Source: Streptomyces sp. JJ36 (GTDB lineage: Bacteria; Actinomycetota; Actinomycetes; Streptomycetales; Streptomycetaceae). Taken from it: a stretch of DNA of 52,258 nucleotides. Positions 32,923 to 52,258 of this stretch are shown piece by piece (the stretch's first letter is position 1; each line of letters opens with the position of its first letter). The notes beneath the pieces were generated by a model. The model worked only from the letters and a program-made list of their open reading frames with translations, searched no databases and was not told the DNA's origin. Made by a program: the position numbers and the translations under genes. The stretch lies in assembly GCF_021696945.1 (NCBI RefSeq), contig NZ_JACYHE010000041.1:1-52258 (forward strand), given 5' to 3'.

Positions 32923-35900
32923 CCTCGCACGAGCAGGCGCAGACCGCGGGAGCGACCCTCCGGCGCGCGTACCTGGCCGTGGAGCGGATGCAGCGGCGCG
33001 TGGACGAGCTGGAGGGCGCCGCCTCCGAACCGGTGGCGCTCATCGGCCTCGGCTGCCGCTTCCCCGGCGGCGTCACCGACGCCGACTCCTACTGGGAGCT
33101 GCTGGCCAAGGGCACCGACGCGATCCAGGAGATCCCCGCGGACCGCTGGGACGCCGAGGCCTTCCACGCCGAGGCGCACGGCACGCCCGGCCGGATGAGC
33201 ACCCGGTACGGCGGCTTCCTCGACCGGGTGGACACCTTCGACCACGAGTTCTTCGGCATCTCGCGCCGCGAGGCCGTCGCCATGGACCCGCAGCAGCGGC
33301 TGGCGCTGGAGGTCACCTGGGAGGCGCTGGAGAACGCGGGCCGGGCGCCGGGCGCCCTGGCGGGCAGCCGCACCGGGGTCTTCCTCGGGGTGTGCAGCAA
33401 CGACTTCGCCACCCGCACCCTGCGCGACCCGCTGGACGCGACGGCGTACGCCAGCACCGGCACCGCGCACAGCGTCGTCCCCGGCCGCATCTCCTACACG
33501 CTGGACCTGCGCGGCCCCAGCGTCGCCGTGGACAGCGCCTGTTCCGCCTCCCTGGTCGCCGTGCACCAGGCGTGTCAGGCGCTCCGCGCCGGCGAGTGCG
33601 ACCTCGCCGTGGGCGGCGGCGTGAACGTCATCCTCTCGCCGATCCCGAGCATCGCCTTCTCCCAGTTCCCCGGCATGGTCGCCCCCGACGGCCGGTGCAA
33701 GACCTTCGACGCCTCCGCCGACGGCTACGTACGCGGCGAGGGCTGCGGGATCGTCGTCCTCAAGCGGCTCTCGGACGCGCTGCGGGACCGGGACGCGATC
33801 CTGGCCGTGGTCCGCGGCGGCGCCGTGAACCAGGACGGCCGCAGCTCCGGCATCACCGCGCCCAACGGCGCCGCCCAGCGCGACGTGCTGCGCCGGGCGC
33901 TGCGCGCGGCCCGGGTCGCGCCGGAGCAGGTCTCGTACGTCGAGGCGCACGGCACCGGCACCACCCTCGGCGACCCGATCGAGGTCGACGCGCTGGCGGA
34001 CGTCTACGGACGGCCCGAGGGAGAGCCGTTCTACCTGGGCTCCTCGAAGACCAACATCGGCCACCTGGAGGCCGCCTCCGGCATCGCGGGGCTGATCAAG
34101 GCGGCGCTCTGCGTGCAGCGCGCCGCGATCCCGCAGAACGTCCACTTCACCGCCCTCAACCCGCACCTCTCCTTCGACGGCACCACCTTCGCGGTGCCCA
34201 CCGAACTCACGCCCTGGCCCGCCCGGAAGGGGCCGCGCACGGCCGGCGTCAGCAGCTTCGGCTTCAGCGGCACCAACGTGCACCTGCTGGTGGAGCAGCC
34301 CCCGGACCCCGCGGAGACCGCGGCGGGCGGCGCGGAAGCCGCCGGCACGACGGCGGACCGGGCGGGCACCACGGTGGACGGGGCGGCGGACGGGACCGGT
34401 GCCGACGCGCGGACGCCCGCCCCGCTCACCCTCTCCGCCAGGACCGGCACCGCCCTGGTCGCCCTCGCGGAGCGGTTCCGGGAGCGGCTGGCCACCGGCC
34501 CGGAGACGGACCCGGCCGACGTCTGCTGGTCCGCCGCCACCGGCCGCGGCCACTTCCGGCACCGGCTGGCCGCCGTGGGCGGCAGCACCGCCGAACTCGC
34601 CGGCCGGCTGGAGGACTTCCTCACCGGCCGCCCCGCTCCCGGCCTCGCCGACGGCACCGCCGCGCCCTCCGGCGGCCCGGACGACCCGTCCGACGTGGTC
34701 TTCCTCTTCCCCGGCGAGCTGTCCGGCCTCCCCGGCGCCACCCCCCGGCCGGGCACCGCCCGGCGGCTCCGCGCCACCGAACCGGTCTTCCGCGCGGCGC
34801 TCGACCGGTGCGCGGAACCGCTGGGACCGCACCTGGACGGTGCGGACCTGCCGGACGCGCTGCACGCCGACCGCCCCGAGGTGGCCCAGCCCGCCCTGTT
34901 CGCCGTCTCCTACGCGCTCTCCGAACTCTGGCGTTCCTGGGGCGTGGAGCCGGCAGCCGTGCTGGGGCACGGCTGCGGCGAGCTGGCCGCGGCCTGCTGC
35001 GCGGGCGTGCTCAGCCCGGAGGACGGGATGCGGCTGACCGCCGAGCGCGCCCGGCTGCCGGAGGGCACCCCGGGCGCGGCCGTCGCCGCAATCCGCGCGC
35101 CCGAGACGGAGGTCGCCCGGGCGCTCGACGGGCGCGGCGGGCGGGTGTCCGTCGCGGCCGTGGACGGCCCGGAGGCCACCGTGATCGCCGGCGCGCCGGA
35201 GGACGTCACCGCCCTGTGCGAGGAGTTCACCGGGCGCGGCGTACGGGCCGTGCGGCTGCCCGGCGCGGCCGTCGCCCACGCGCCGTCCGGGCCGGCGCCC
35301 GAACCGCTGCGGCGCGCCGCCGAGTCCGTACGGCACGCCCCGCCGCGCATCCCGCTGGTGGCCACCCTGGACGGACGGCTGTGGCCGCGGGACCAGGCAC
35401 CCGACGCCGACTACTGGTGCCGGCACGCCGCCCGCCCGGTGCGCTTCGCCGACGGCCTCGCCACCCTTCGCGAGGCCGGCCACCGCACCTTCCTGGAGAC
35501 CGGCCCCTGGGCCACCCTGCCCGCCGTGGCGGGCCGTACGCTGCCCGCCGGCACCCTGCTGCTGCCCAGCCTGCGGCCCGGCCAGGAGGACCGGGAGGTG
35601 CTGCTGGACTCGCTGGCCCGGCTCTACGCGCGGGGTGCGGAGATCGACTGGGAGGCCGTCACCGGCGGGACCGGGCGCCGGCGGGTGCCGCTGCCCGCGT
35701 ACCCCTTCGCGCCCACCGTGTGCCCGCTGGAGCCCGTACCGGCCGGTGCCGCGGCCCCCGCCGCGTCCCCGCCGGAGACCGCCGGGGACGCCGCGGGTGC
35801 CGAGGCCGCCGAGGACCCCGCGTTCCCGGACGAGGAGCTGCTCCACGAGCCGGTGTGGGAGCGCGCCGGCGCTCCGGCGGCCGGCGCCGGGGAGGACGTG

Positions 35901-37819
35901 ACCGGCGTGCCGGCCGTCCGGAGCTGGCTGGTGCTCGCCGACGCCGCGGGCGTCGGCGACCGGTTCGCCGCGCTGCTGGAGCAGCGCGGCGAACGCTGCG
36001 CCCGGGTCGCGGCGGGGGAGGCCGCGGCCCGGGACGCGGCGGCGCTGCACCGGCTCGTCGACGGGCTGGACCTGCCGGAGGACGCCGCCCTGGAGGTCGT
36101 CCACCTCCGCGCCCTGGACTCCGCCGACGACGCGACGGGCCGGGACGCCTGCCTGAGCGCCGTGCAGGCCGTCCAGGCGCTGGCGAAGGCCCGCGACCTC
36201 GGTGCGGCCCGGCTGTGGCTGGTCACCCGCGGCGCGATGCGGACCGGCCCGGAGGACCCGGCGCCGTCGCCCGCGCAGGCCGCCCTCTGGGGCCTGGGCC
36301 GTTCGCTCCAGCAGGAGCATCTGGGGCTGTGGGGCGGGCTGGTCGACCTCGACCCGCGGGAGGACCCGGCGACCCAGGCGGACCGCCTGCTCGCGGTGCT
36401 GGACGACCCCGGCACCCCGCCCGGCACCGGCTCCGGTGCCGCCGGGAGCCGCGAGGACCAGCTCGCGCTCCGCGGACCGCACCGGTACGTCGCCCGGCTC
36501 GCCCGCGGTGAACTCCCCGTCGCCGCCGGCCCGGAGGCCGGCTGGCGCCCGGACGCGGCCTATCTGCTCACCGGCGGCCTCGGCGGCCTCGGCCTCGCCC
36601 TGGCCCGCTCGATGGCGCAGGCCGGCGCCTGCCGCCTGGTGCTCACCGGCCGCACCGGGCTGCCGCCGCGCGAGACCTGGGCGGACCTGGACCCCGGCTC
36701 GCCCGAGGGACGCCGGGTCGCGGCCGTACGCGACCTGGAGGCGCTGGGCGCGAGCGTCACCGTGGCGGCGCTGGACGTCGCCGACGAGACGGCGATGCGG
36801 GAGTTCCTGGAGCGGTACGAACGGGAGGCCCGCCCACCGATCCGCGGTGTGGTGCACGCCGCGGGCGTCGGCGAGGCGCAACCCGTGCTGGAACTGGACG
36901 CCGCCGCGCTGGACCGGCAGCTCGGCGCCAAGGCGGCCGGCGCCCGGGTGCTGGACCGGCTCTTCGACGCCACCCGGCCGCTGGACTTCCTCGTCCTGTG
37001 CTCCTCCGCCGCCTCCGTGCTCAGCTCCCCGTTCACCGCGGGATACGCGGCCGCCAACGCCTTCCTGGACGCCCTCGCCCAGCACCGGCGCGCCACCGGC
37101 CGCCCCGCCCTCAGCGTCAACTGGGGCATCTGGCGGGACACCGGGATGGCCGCCCGCGGGGCCGGGGAGACGCCCGGACTCAGCGCCGGCATGGGCACCC
37201 TGCCGCCCCGGCAGGCGCTGCGGCTCTTCCACCGGCTGCTGCGCCACGAGGAAGGGCAGGCCGCGGTGCTGCCGGTGGACTGGTCCGCCTGGGGCCGGCG
37301 CTACCGGGAGATCTCCGGCTCGCGGCTGCTGGACCGGCTGCTCACCGAGGACCCTGCGGACGGAGCCGGCCGCCCCGCGGCGGGCGCCGCGGACGCGCTG
37401 CCCTCCCGCGAGGAACTGCTGGCCCTCTCCGGGGACGCCCGCGCGGAGCTGCTCACCGAGCGGCTGCGGGGCTCGATCGCGGCCGTGCTGCGCGCCGGGC
37501 CGGACGCCGTGGGTCCCGACCAGTCGCTCTACGGCCTCGGCCTGGACTCGCTGATGGCCGTCGAGGCGCGGAACGAGATCGAGCGGCGCACCGGCGTGTT
37601 CCTGCCCATCTCGGTCTTCCTCGGCGGCGCCTCCGTACGGGACCTGGCCGGGGAGATCGTCACCCGGCTCGCCCAGGAGGCGGCCGGGAAGGACGGCGAG
37701 GACGGCGGGGACACCGGGCAGGCGCCCGGCGCCGCGGGAATCCGGCGGGTCGAGCGCTCCGAGGACGCGCTGGCCCGGCAGTTGCTGGAGGAGCTGGAGC
37801 GAGACGAGGAGCCGGCCGA

Positions 37820-37823
<4 letters not shown>
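32919..37823 (+). CDS. Type I PKS with degenerate AT (KS-AT0-KR-ACP)
   Basis: A 1634-residue module. An N-terminal helical docking segment (TLRRAYLAVERMQRRVDEL) precedes a ketosynthase with Cys208 (DSACSAS), EAHGTGT and a GHLEAASG histidine. The acyltransferase fold is present but lacks its catalytic residues: GHSxG reads GHGCG (Gly685) and the HAFH/YASH position reads HAPS (787-790). A large inter-domain region is the structural half of a ketoreductase; no dehydratase motif is present. The KR has GGLGGLG, Tyr1376 (TAGYAAAN) and no LDD, suggesting A-type stereochemistry. The ACP carries Ser1544. The retained 3-hydroxyl would be the later ester nucleophile. The extender must be loaded by another AT. 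ATGA overlaps join it to both neighbours. Confidence 0.93.
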
Positions 37824-41389
<3,566 letters not shown>

Positions 41390-41393
41390 TCTT

Positions 41394-47536
<6,143 letters not shown>

Positions 47537-47540
<4 letters not shown>

Positions 47541-47626
47541 ACCCGCCGCCCGCCACCCCACCGGAGACCCCTCCGATCCCGCCGATCCGCCATCCGCGAC
47601 ACCGCACAAGGAGGGCCCGCCCGTGA
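47537..47626 (+). CDS. Possible 29-residue linker ORF between PKS and NRPS
   Basis: An ATG overlaps the PKS stop (ATGA at 47537-47540). The 29-codon frame ends in TGA that overlaps the next NRPS start (GTGA at 47623-47626). The peptide is Pro-rich then Arg-rich, with no known motif. It may only keep ribosomes moving across the 82-base gap. It could be chance, since the NRPS has its own good ribosome binding site. Confidence 0.3.
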
Positions 47627-50600
47627 GCGGCATCGACCTGGACAGCCTCTCGGCGGAGGAGAAGCGCGCGCTGCTGGCCGAGCGCCTGCGCGCCCGCCGT
47701 CGCGCCGCGCAGCCCGCCGCCCCGGGCACCCCCGCCTCCGGGGAGTCCCCCGGCACCCCGGAGACCGCCGCGGCCGGCGAGGCCGCCGGGGGCGCCCCGG
47801 GAACACCCGCCGCCCGTGCCGTCGCCCCGTCCGGCGCAGCCGCGGATTCCTCCGGTACTTCCGGCACCTCCGGCGCCGCCGGGGCCCCCGGCCGGCCCGG
47901 AGGGAAGGACGCCGGGACGGGACGGACCCGGCGCCGCACCCGGTTCCCCGCCTCCTTCTCCCAGGCCCGCATGTGGTTCCTGGACCGGCTCACCCCGGGC
48001 AACGCCACGTACAACATCCCCGGCGCCCTGCGCCTGCACGGCACCCTGGACCTGGACGCCTGGCGCCGCGCGCTGAACGAGATCACCCGCCGGCACGAGG
48101 CGCTGCGCACCACCTTCGGCGAGGAGGACGGCGAGCCGGTACAGATCGTCGCGGAGGCGGCGGAGCCCGAGTTCACCGTCCGGGACTGCTCCGGGCTGCG
48201 CGGCCCGGAGGGCGAGGCGGCCCTCCAGGAGCTGGCCCGCGAGGAGTTCGCCCGTCCCTTCGACCTCACCCGCGGTCCGCTGCTGCGCGTCACCTTCCTG
48301 CGGTTCGCCCCGGACGAGCACGTCCTGCTGCTCACCATGCACCACATCGTCGGCGACCTGTGGTCCACCTCGGTGGCCTTCGCCGAGCTGATCGAGCTGT
48401 ACGGCGCCTACACCACCGGCCGCGCCCCCGACCTCCCCGAACTCCCCGTGCAGTACGCCGACTACGCCGCCTGGCAGCGCAAGCGGCTGGACGGCGACGC
48501 GCTGCGCGGCGAACTGGCGTACTGGAAGGAGACCCTGGCCGGTGCCCCCGCCGTGCTGGAGCTGCCCACCGACCGGCCCCGCCCGCCCGTCCAGACCACC
48601 CGCGGCGCCTCCCGCCCGTTCCGCCTCTCCCGGGAGGCCGGCGAGGCGCTGCGGGAGCTGAGCCGGCGCGAGGGCGCCACTCCGTTCATGGCGATGCTCG
48701 CCGCCTTCCAGGTGCTGCTGCACCGCTGGAGCCGCCAGGACGACCTGGTCGTCGGCGTGCCGGTGGCCGGGCGTGGCCGCCCGGAGACCGAGCGCCTGAT
48801 CGGGCTCTTCACCAACATGCTGCCGCTGCGTACCGACCTCTCCGGCGACCCCGGCTTCCGTACCCTGCTGGACCGGGTACGGCGCGCCTGCCTGGGCGGC
48901 TTCGCCCATCAGGAGCTGCCGTTCGAACGCCTGGTGGAGGAGGTGCGGCCGCCGCGCGACCTCTCCCGCTCGCCGGTCTTCCAGGTCTCCTTCCTCTTCC
49001 AGAACATCCCGCTGCCGGAGTTCGACGGCGTCGGGCTCCGGGTGGAGCCCGTGTACGTGGAGAGCGCCACCGCCCGCTTCGACCTGGAGCTCCAGGTCTT
49101 CGACCGGCCGGAGGGGTTCAGCGGCTGGTTCGAGTTCAACACCGACCTCTTCGACCCGGACACCGTGGAGCGGATGTCCCGCCATCTGGAGCTGCTGGTC
49201 GAGGCGCTGGTCGCCGAGCCGGACCGGCCGGTGGGCGCCGTCCCGATGCTCACCGCGGACGAACGGCACCTGCTCCGCCACGCCTGGAACGACACCCGCC
49301 GGGAGTGGCCCGCCCCGCTCGCCGCGCACCAGCGCTTCGCCGCACAGGCCGCCCGCACGCCGGACGCCGAGGCGCTGCGCACCGCCGACGGTGCCGAGGC
49401 GCTGAGCTACGCCGAACTGGCCGCGCAGGCCGGTGCCCTGGCCCGGACGCTCCGGAGCCTGGGCACCGGACCCGGCGACCTGGTCGGGATCTGCCTGGAC
49501 CGCACGCCGCAGACCGTGGTCGCGATGCTCGCGGTGTGGCAGGCCGGCGCCGCCTACGTGCCCATGGATCCCGGCTTCCCGCCGGACCGGCTCGCGCACA
49601 CCGTGCGGGACTCCGGGATGGGCGTGCTGCTGACCCGGCGCGCCGTGCGGGACCGGCTGACGGAGCTGCCCGCCCGGGTGCTCTGCCTGGACGAGCCCGG
49701 CGCGGACCCGGCGCCCGCCCCGTCCGGGCCGTCCGGGCCCGGCGAGGCCGACCCGCTGCCCGGCGCCGCCACCGGCCCGGAGGACCGGGCGTACGTCATC
49801 TACACCTCCGGATCCACCGGCCTGCCCAAGGGCGTGGAGATCACCCACGGGGCGCTCGGCAACTTCCTGCACGCCATGCGGGAGCGCCCCGGCATCGAGC
49901 CCGGGGACACGCTGCTGGCCGTCACCACCCCGGCGTTCGACATCTCGGTGCTGGAGCTGGTGCTGCCGCTCGTGGAGGGCGCCCGCGTGGTGCTGGCCGA
50001 CCGGGAGACCGTCGCCGACGGCGAGCGGCTGGCCGGCGCGCTCGCCGCCCACGGCGCCGGCATCCTGCAGGCCACCCCCGCCACCTGGCGCATGTTGCTG
50101 GACGCCGGCTGGCGGGCCGCCCCCGGCTTCCGCGCGCTCAGCGGCGGCGAGGCCCTGCCCGCCGAGCTCGCCCAGCGGCTGCTCGACGCCGGGGCCGAGC
50201 TGTGGAACATGTACGGGCCCACCGAGACCACCATCTGGTCCTCCGTGGCCCGCATCGACGGCCCCGGGCCGGTCACCCTCGGTGAGCCGATCGCCAACAC
50301 CGAGCTCCACGTGCTGGATCTGGCGGGCGAACTGGTGCCGCCCGGGGTGCCCGGCGAACTCTGCATCGGCGGCGCCGGGCTGGCCCGCGGCTACCTCGGC
50401 CGCCCGGAGCTCACGGCGGAACGGTTCGTGCCGCACCCGTTCGGCGGCCCGGACGAACGGCTCTACCGCACCGGGGACCTGGTCCGGCGCCGCGCCGACG
50501 GCGCGCTGGAGTTCCTGGGCCGCCTGGACCACCAGGTGAAGGTACGCGGCTACCGCATCGAACTCGGCGAGATCGAGGCGGTGCTGGAGCGGCAGCCCAC

Positions 50601-52258
50601 CGTGGAGCAGGCCGTGGTCGCCGTCCGCGAGGACACCCCGGGCGACCCCCGCCTGGTGGCCTACGTCGTCCCCGGGGAGCAGCCCGCCGACGCCGCGGCC
50701 GCCGCCGACGCCCCGGCCGCCGCCGACGCCGCGGAGGGCGCCGCGCCGGGTGTCCCGAGCGGCCGGGCCGCCGTCCCGGGCGCCGGGGACCACGCCGCGC
50801 CCGGTGGTTCCGAGGCGTCCGCGACGGACCAGGGCCGGGGCGGCCCGGGCGGCCGGGTCGCCGTTCCCGGCGCTGCGGACGATGCCGCTGCCGGGGCCCA
50901 GACGGGTCCTGTCGCCGCCCCCGGTGCTGTGCACGACACCGCTTCCGGAAACCGGGGGGACGCTGCCGCCGTCCACGGTTCCGCGGAGGACGCCGGGCCG
51001 GGCGGCCCCCCCGCCGGGGACCACGCCGGGTCCGGTGCACACGCGGGCCTCGGGGCCCACCCCGGCGCCGCGGAGGGCGCCGCGTCCCGTGTACAGGCGG
51101 GCGCTGCGGCCGTCCCGGGTGTCGCGGCGCCCGACGACGGGGACGGTCGCCCGTCGGTCGTCGGCCACGACGACCGGGACCCCGCAGCCCCCGCGGCCCC
51201 CGCGGAAGCGGAAACCCCCGGGGCCGTCGACGACTGGCGCGGCATCTGGGACGCCGCCTACAACGACGCCCCCGACGAGGCCGGCGACGCCGATCCCGCC
51301 TTCGACATCCGCGGCTGGGCCAGCAGTTACACCGGGCGCCCCATCCCCGCCGAGGAGATGCGGGAGTGGGTCGAGCGCACCGCCGGCCTGGTGCTCGGTC
51401 TCCGCCCCCGCTCGGTGCTCGACGTCGGCTGCGGCACCGGCCTGCTGCTGCACCGCGCCGCCCCGCACACCGACCACTACTGGGGCACCGACATCTCCAC
51501 CGTCGCCCTGGAGCGGCTGCGCCGCCAGGTCGCCGACCCCGCCCACGGGCTGACCGGCGTGGAGCTCTTCCCCTGCGCCGCCCACCGGCTCCAGGAGCTG
51601 CCGGAGCGGCGTTTCGACGCGGTGGTGCTCAACTCCGTCGTGCAGTACTTCCCCGACGAGCGCTACCTGCTGCGGGTGCTGGACGGCGCCCTGCGCCGGG
51701 TCGCGCCCGGCGGCTCGCTGGTGATCGGCGACGTCCGCAGCCTCCCGCTGCTGGAGGCCTTCCACGCCTCCGTGGAGCTGCACCGTGCCGAGGACGGCCT
51801 GCCCGTACGGCGGCTGCGGGACCGGGTCCGGCGCTCGGTCGCCGCCGACGGGGAACTGGTCGTCGACCCCGCCCTGTTCACCGCGCTGGCCCGCCGCCAC
51901 CCGGCTGTCTCCCGCGTCTCCGTGACCCCCAAGCGCGGCACCTTCGGCAACGAGATGACCCGCTTCCGCTACGACGTGGTGCTCACCGTCGAGGGCGACG
52001 ACGCGGACGCCGGGACCGCCGGCGGCGGTCCCGCGGAAGCCGTGACATGGCTCGACTGGGGCCCCGAGGGCCTGACCCCGGAGGCGGTACGGGCCCGGCT
52101 CACCGCCGACCCCGGCGCCACCCTGGCGCTGCGCGGCGTGCCCAACGCCCGGCTGCGCCCGGCCCGGCACGTCCTCGACCGGCTCGCCGCCTCCGGCGAC
52201 CCCGGCGCCCCGGCGGGTGCGGGGGCTCCCGGTCCCGGCGCCGCCCCCGGGCCGGGTA
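47623..52258 (+). CDS. NRPS module, glycine-specific with N-methyltransferase (C-A-MT, partial)
   Basis: The first 1545 residues; the gene runs off the right edge. The GTG at 47623 follows AAGGAGG. An N-terminal docking helix (LDSLSAEEKRALLAERLR) and a Gly/Ala linker lead to the condensation domain with HHIVGD (240-245, Leu in place of the usual Gly). Adenylation pocket residues read D,I,L,Q,L,G,M,I,W (Asp773 first), plus the usual Lys: a glycine code. A low-complexity stretch of about 185 residues separates it from an N-methyltransferase with VLDVGCGTG (1265-1273) and NSVVQYFP. This predicts N-methylglycine (sarcosine). The carrier domain and anything after it lie outside the window. Confidence 0.93.
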   Translation, partial: MSGIDLDSLSAEEKRALLAERLRARRRAAQPAAPGTPASGESPGTPETAAAGEAAGGAPGTPAARAVAPSGAAADSSGTSGTSGAAGAPGRPGGKDAGTGRTRRRTRFPASFSQARMWFLDRLTPGNATYNIPGALRLHGTLDLDAWRRALNEITRRHEALRTTFGEEDGEPVQIVAEAAEPEFTVRDCSGLRGPEGEAALQELAREEFARPFDLTRGPLLRVTFLRFAPDEHVLLLTMHHIVGDLWSTSVAFAELIELYGAYTTGRAPDLPELPVQYADYAAWQRKRLDGDALRGELAYWKETLAGAPAVLELPTDRPRPPVQTTRGASRPFRLSREAGEALRELSRREGATPFMAMLAAFQVLLHRWSRQDDLVVGVPVAGRGRPETERLIGLFTNMLPLRTDLSGDPGFRTLLDRVRRACLGGFAHQELPFERLVEEVRPPRDLSRSPVFQVSFLFQNIPLPEFDGVGLRVEPVYVESATARFDLELQVFDRPEGFSGWFEFNTDLFDPDTVERMSRHLELLVEALVAEPDRPVGAVPMLTADERHLLRHAWNDTRREWPAPLAAHQRFAAQAARTPDAEALRTADGAEALSYAELAAQAGALARTLRSLGTGPGDLVGICLDRTPQTVVAMLAVWQAGAAYVPMDPGFPPDRLAHTVRDSGMGVLLTRRAVRDRLTELPARVLCLDEPGADPAPAPSGPSGPGEADPLPGAATGPEDRAYVIYTSGSTGLPKGVEITHGALGNFLHAMRERPGIEPGDTLLAVTTPAFDISVLELVLPLVEGARVVLADRETVADGERLAGALAAHGAGILQATPATWRMLLDAGWRAAPGFRALSGGEALPAELAQRLLDAGAELWNMYGPTETTIWSSVARIDGPGPVTLGEPIANTELHVLDLAGELVPPGVPGELCIGGAGLARGYLGRPELTAERFVPHPFGGPDERLYRTGDLVRRRADGALEFLGRLDHQVKVRGYRIELGEIEAVLERQPTVEQAVVAVREDTPGDPRLVAYVVPGEQPADAAAAADAPAAADAAEGAAPGVPSGRAAVPGAGDHAAPGGSEASATDQGRGGPGGRVAVPGAADDAAAGAQTGPVAAPGAVHDTASGNRGDAAAVHGSAEDAGPGGPPAGDHAGSGAHAGLGAHPGAAEGAASRVQAGAAAVPGVAAPDDGDGRPSVVGHDDRDPAAPAAPAEAETPGAVDDWRGIWDAAYNDAPDEAGDADPAFDIRGWASSYTGRPIPAEEMREWVERTAGLVLGLRPRSVLDVGCGTGLLLHRAAPHTDHYWGTDISTVALERLRRQVADPAHGLTGVELFPCAAHRLQELPERRFDAVVLNSVVQYFPDERYLLRVLDGALRRVAPGGSLVIGDVRSLPLLEAFHASVELHRAEDGLPVRRLRDRVRRSVAADGELVVDPALFTALARRHPAVSRVSVTPKRGTFGNEMTRFRYDVVLTVEGDDADAGTAGGGPAEAVTWLDWGPEGLTPEAVRARLTADPGATLALRGVPNARLRPARHVLDRLAASGDPGAPAGAGAPGPGAAPGPG
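50686..51240 (+). repeat. Degenerate Ala/Gly/Asp repeat linker in the NRPS between A and MT domains
   Basis: About 185 residues of low-complexity sequence with at least five diverged copies of a unit resembling AAVPGAxDxAA. No known domain matches. It links the adenylation domain to the methyltransferase and is far longer than the usual junction, which is a few residues. Confidence 0.7.

Overview
The window is very GC-rich and reads as a Streptomyces or closely related actinomycete chromosome. Supporting signs are strong GC3 bias in the real genes, GTG starts, four-base stop/start overlaps, a complete conservon operon, and a 2-oxoglutarate dehydrogenase (kgd) / two-component system / lon neighbourhood that I recall from Streptomyces core chromosomes.

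Left part (1-22962) is mostly housekeeping and regulation. It holds the N-terminus of kgd, a sensor kinase and response regulator pair, a spermidine-synthase-like methyltransferase fold protein, and lon with a HspR-type operator upstream. These are followed by a MarR regulator, a PP2C-like protein and a four-gene conservon (sensor-kinase-like, roadblock, DUF742, small GTPase) trailed by a styrene-monooxygenase-like flavoprotein. Further right are an NlpC/P60 relative without its catalytic cysteine, an AlkB-like oxygenase, a kinase-like protein with degenerate motifs, SoxR, a TetR/AurF-type diiron oxygenase pair, a secreted SH3 protein, a secreted peptidoglycan-recognition amidase and a second TetR regulator.

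Right part (about 23261-52258) is one uninterrupted plus-strand hybrid PKS/NRPS assembly line that runs off the window. In order it encodes FAAL-ACP-KS-AT-DH-ER-KR-ACP; KS-AT(degenerate)-KR-ACP; C-A-PCP with a pocket code read as serine; KS-AT-KR-DH-carrier; and C-A-N-methyltransferase (incomplete) with a code read as glycine. A plausible reading is this sequence of steps: a free fatty acid is adenylated and loaded; it is extended once with full reduction and once leaving a 3-hydroxyl; serine is acylated; a malonate is added, reduced and dehydrated; then N-methylglycine is added. This logic matches lipodepsipeptides that contain 4-amino-2,4-pentadienoate and sarcosine (rakicidin / BE-43547 type). 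The last amino acid and the release domain lie beyond the right edge.

The most noteworthy points are the acyltransferase of the second PKS, which has lost its active-site serine and histidine; the KR-before-DH order in the third PKS; two very small ORFs that couple by four-base overlaps to megasynthase starts; a well-formed promoter followed by a perfect inverted repeat in front of the cluster; and catalytically degenerate NlpC/P60 and kinase homologues in the flank.
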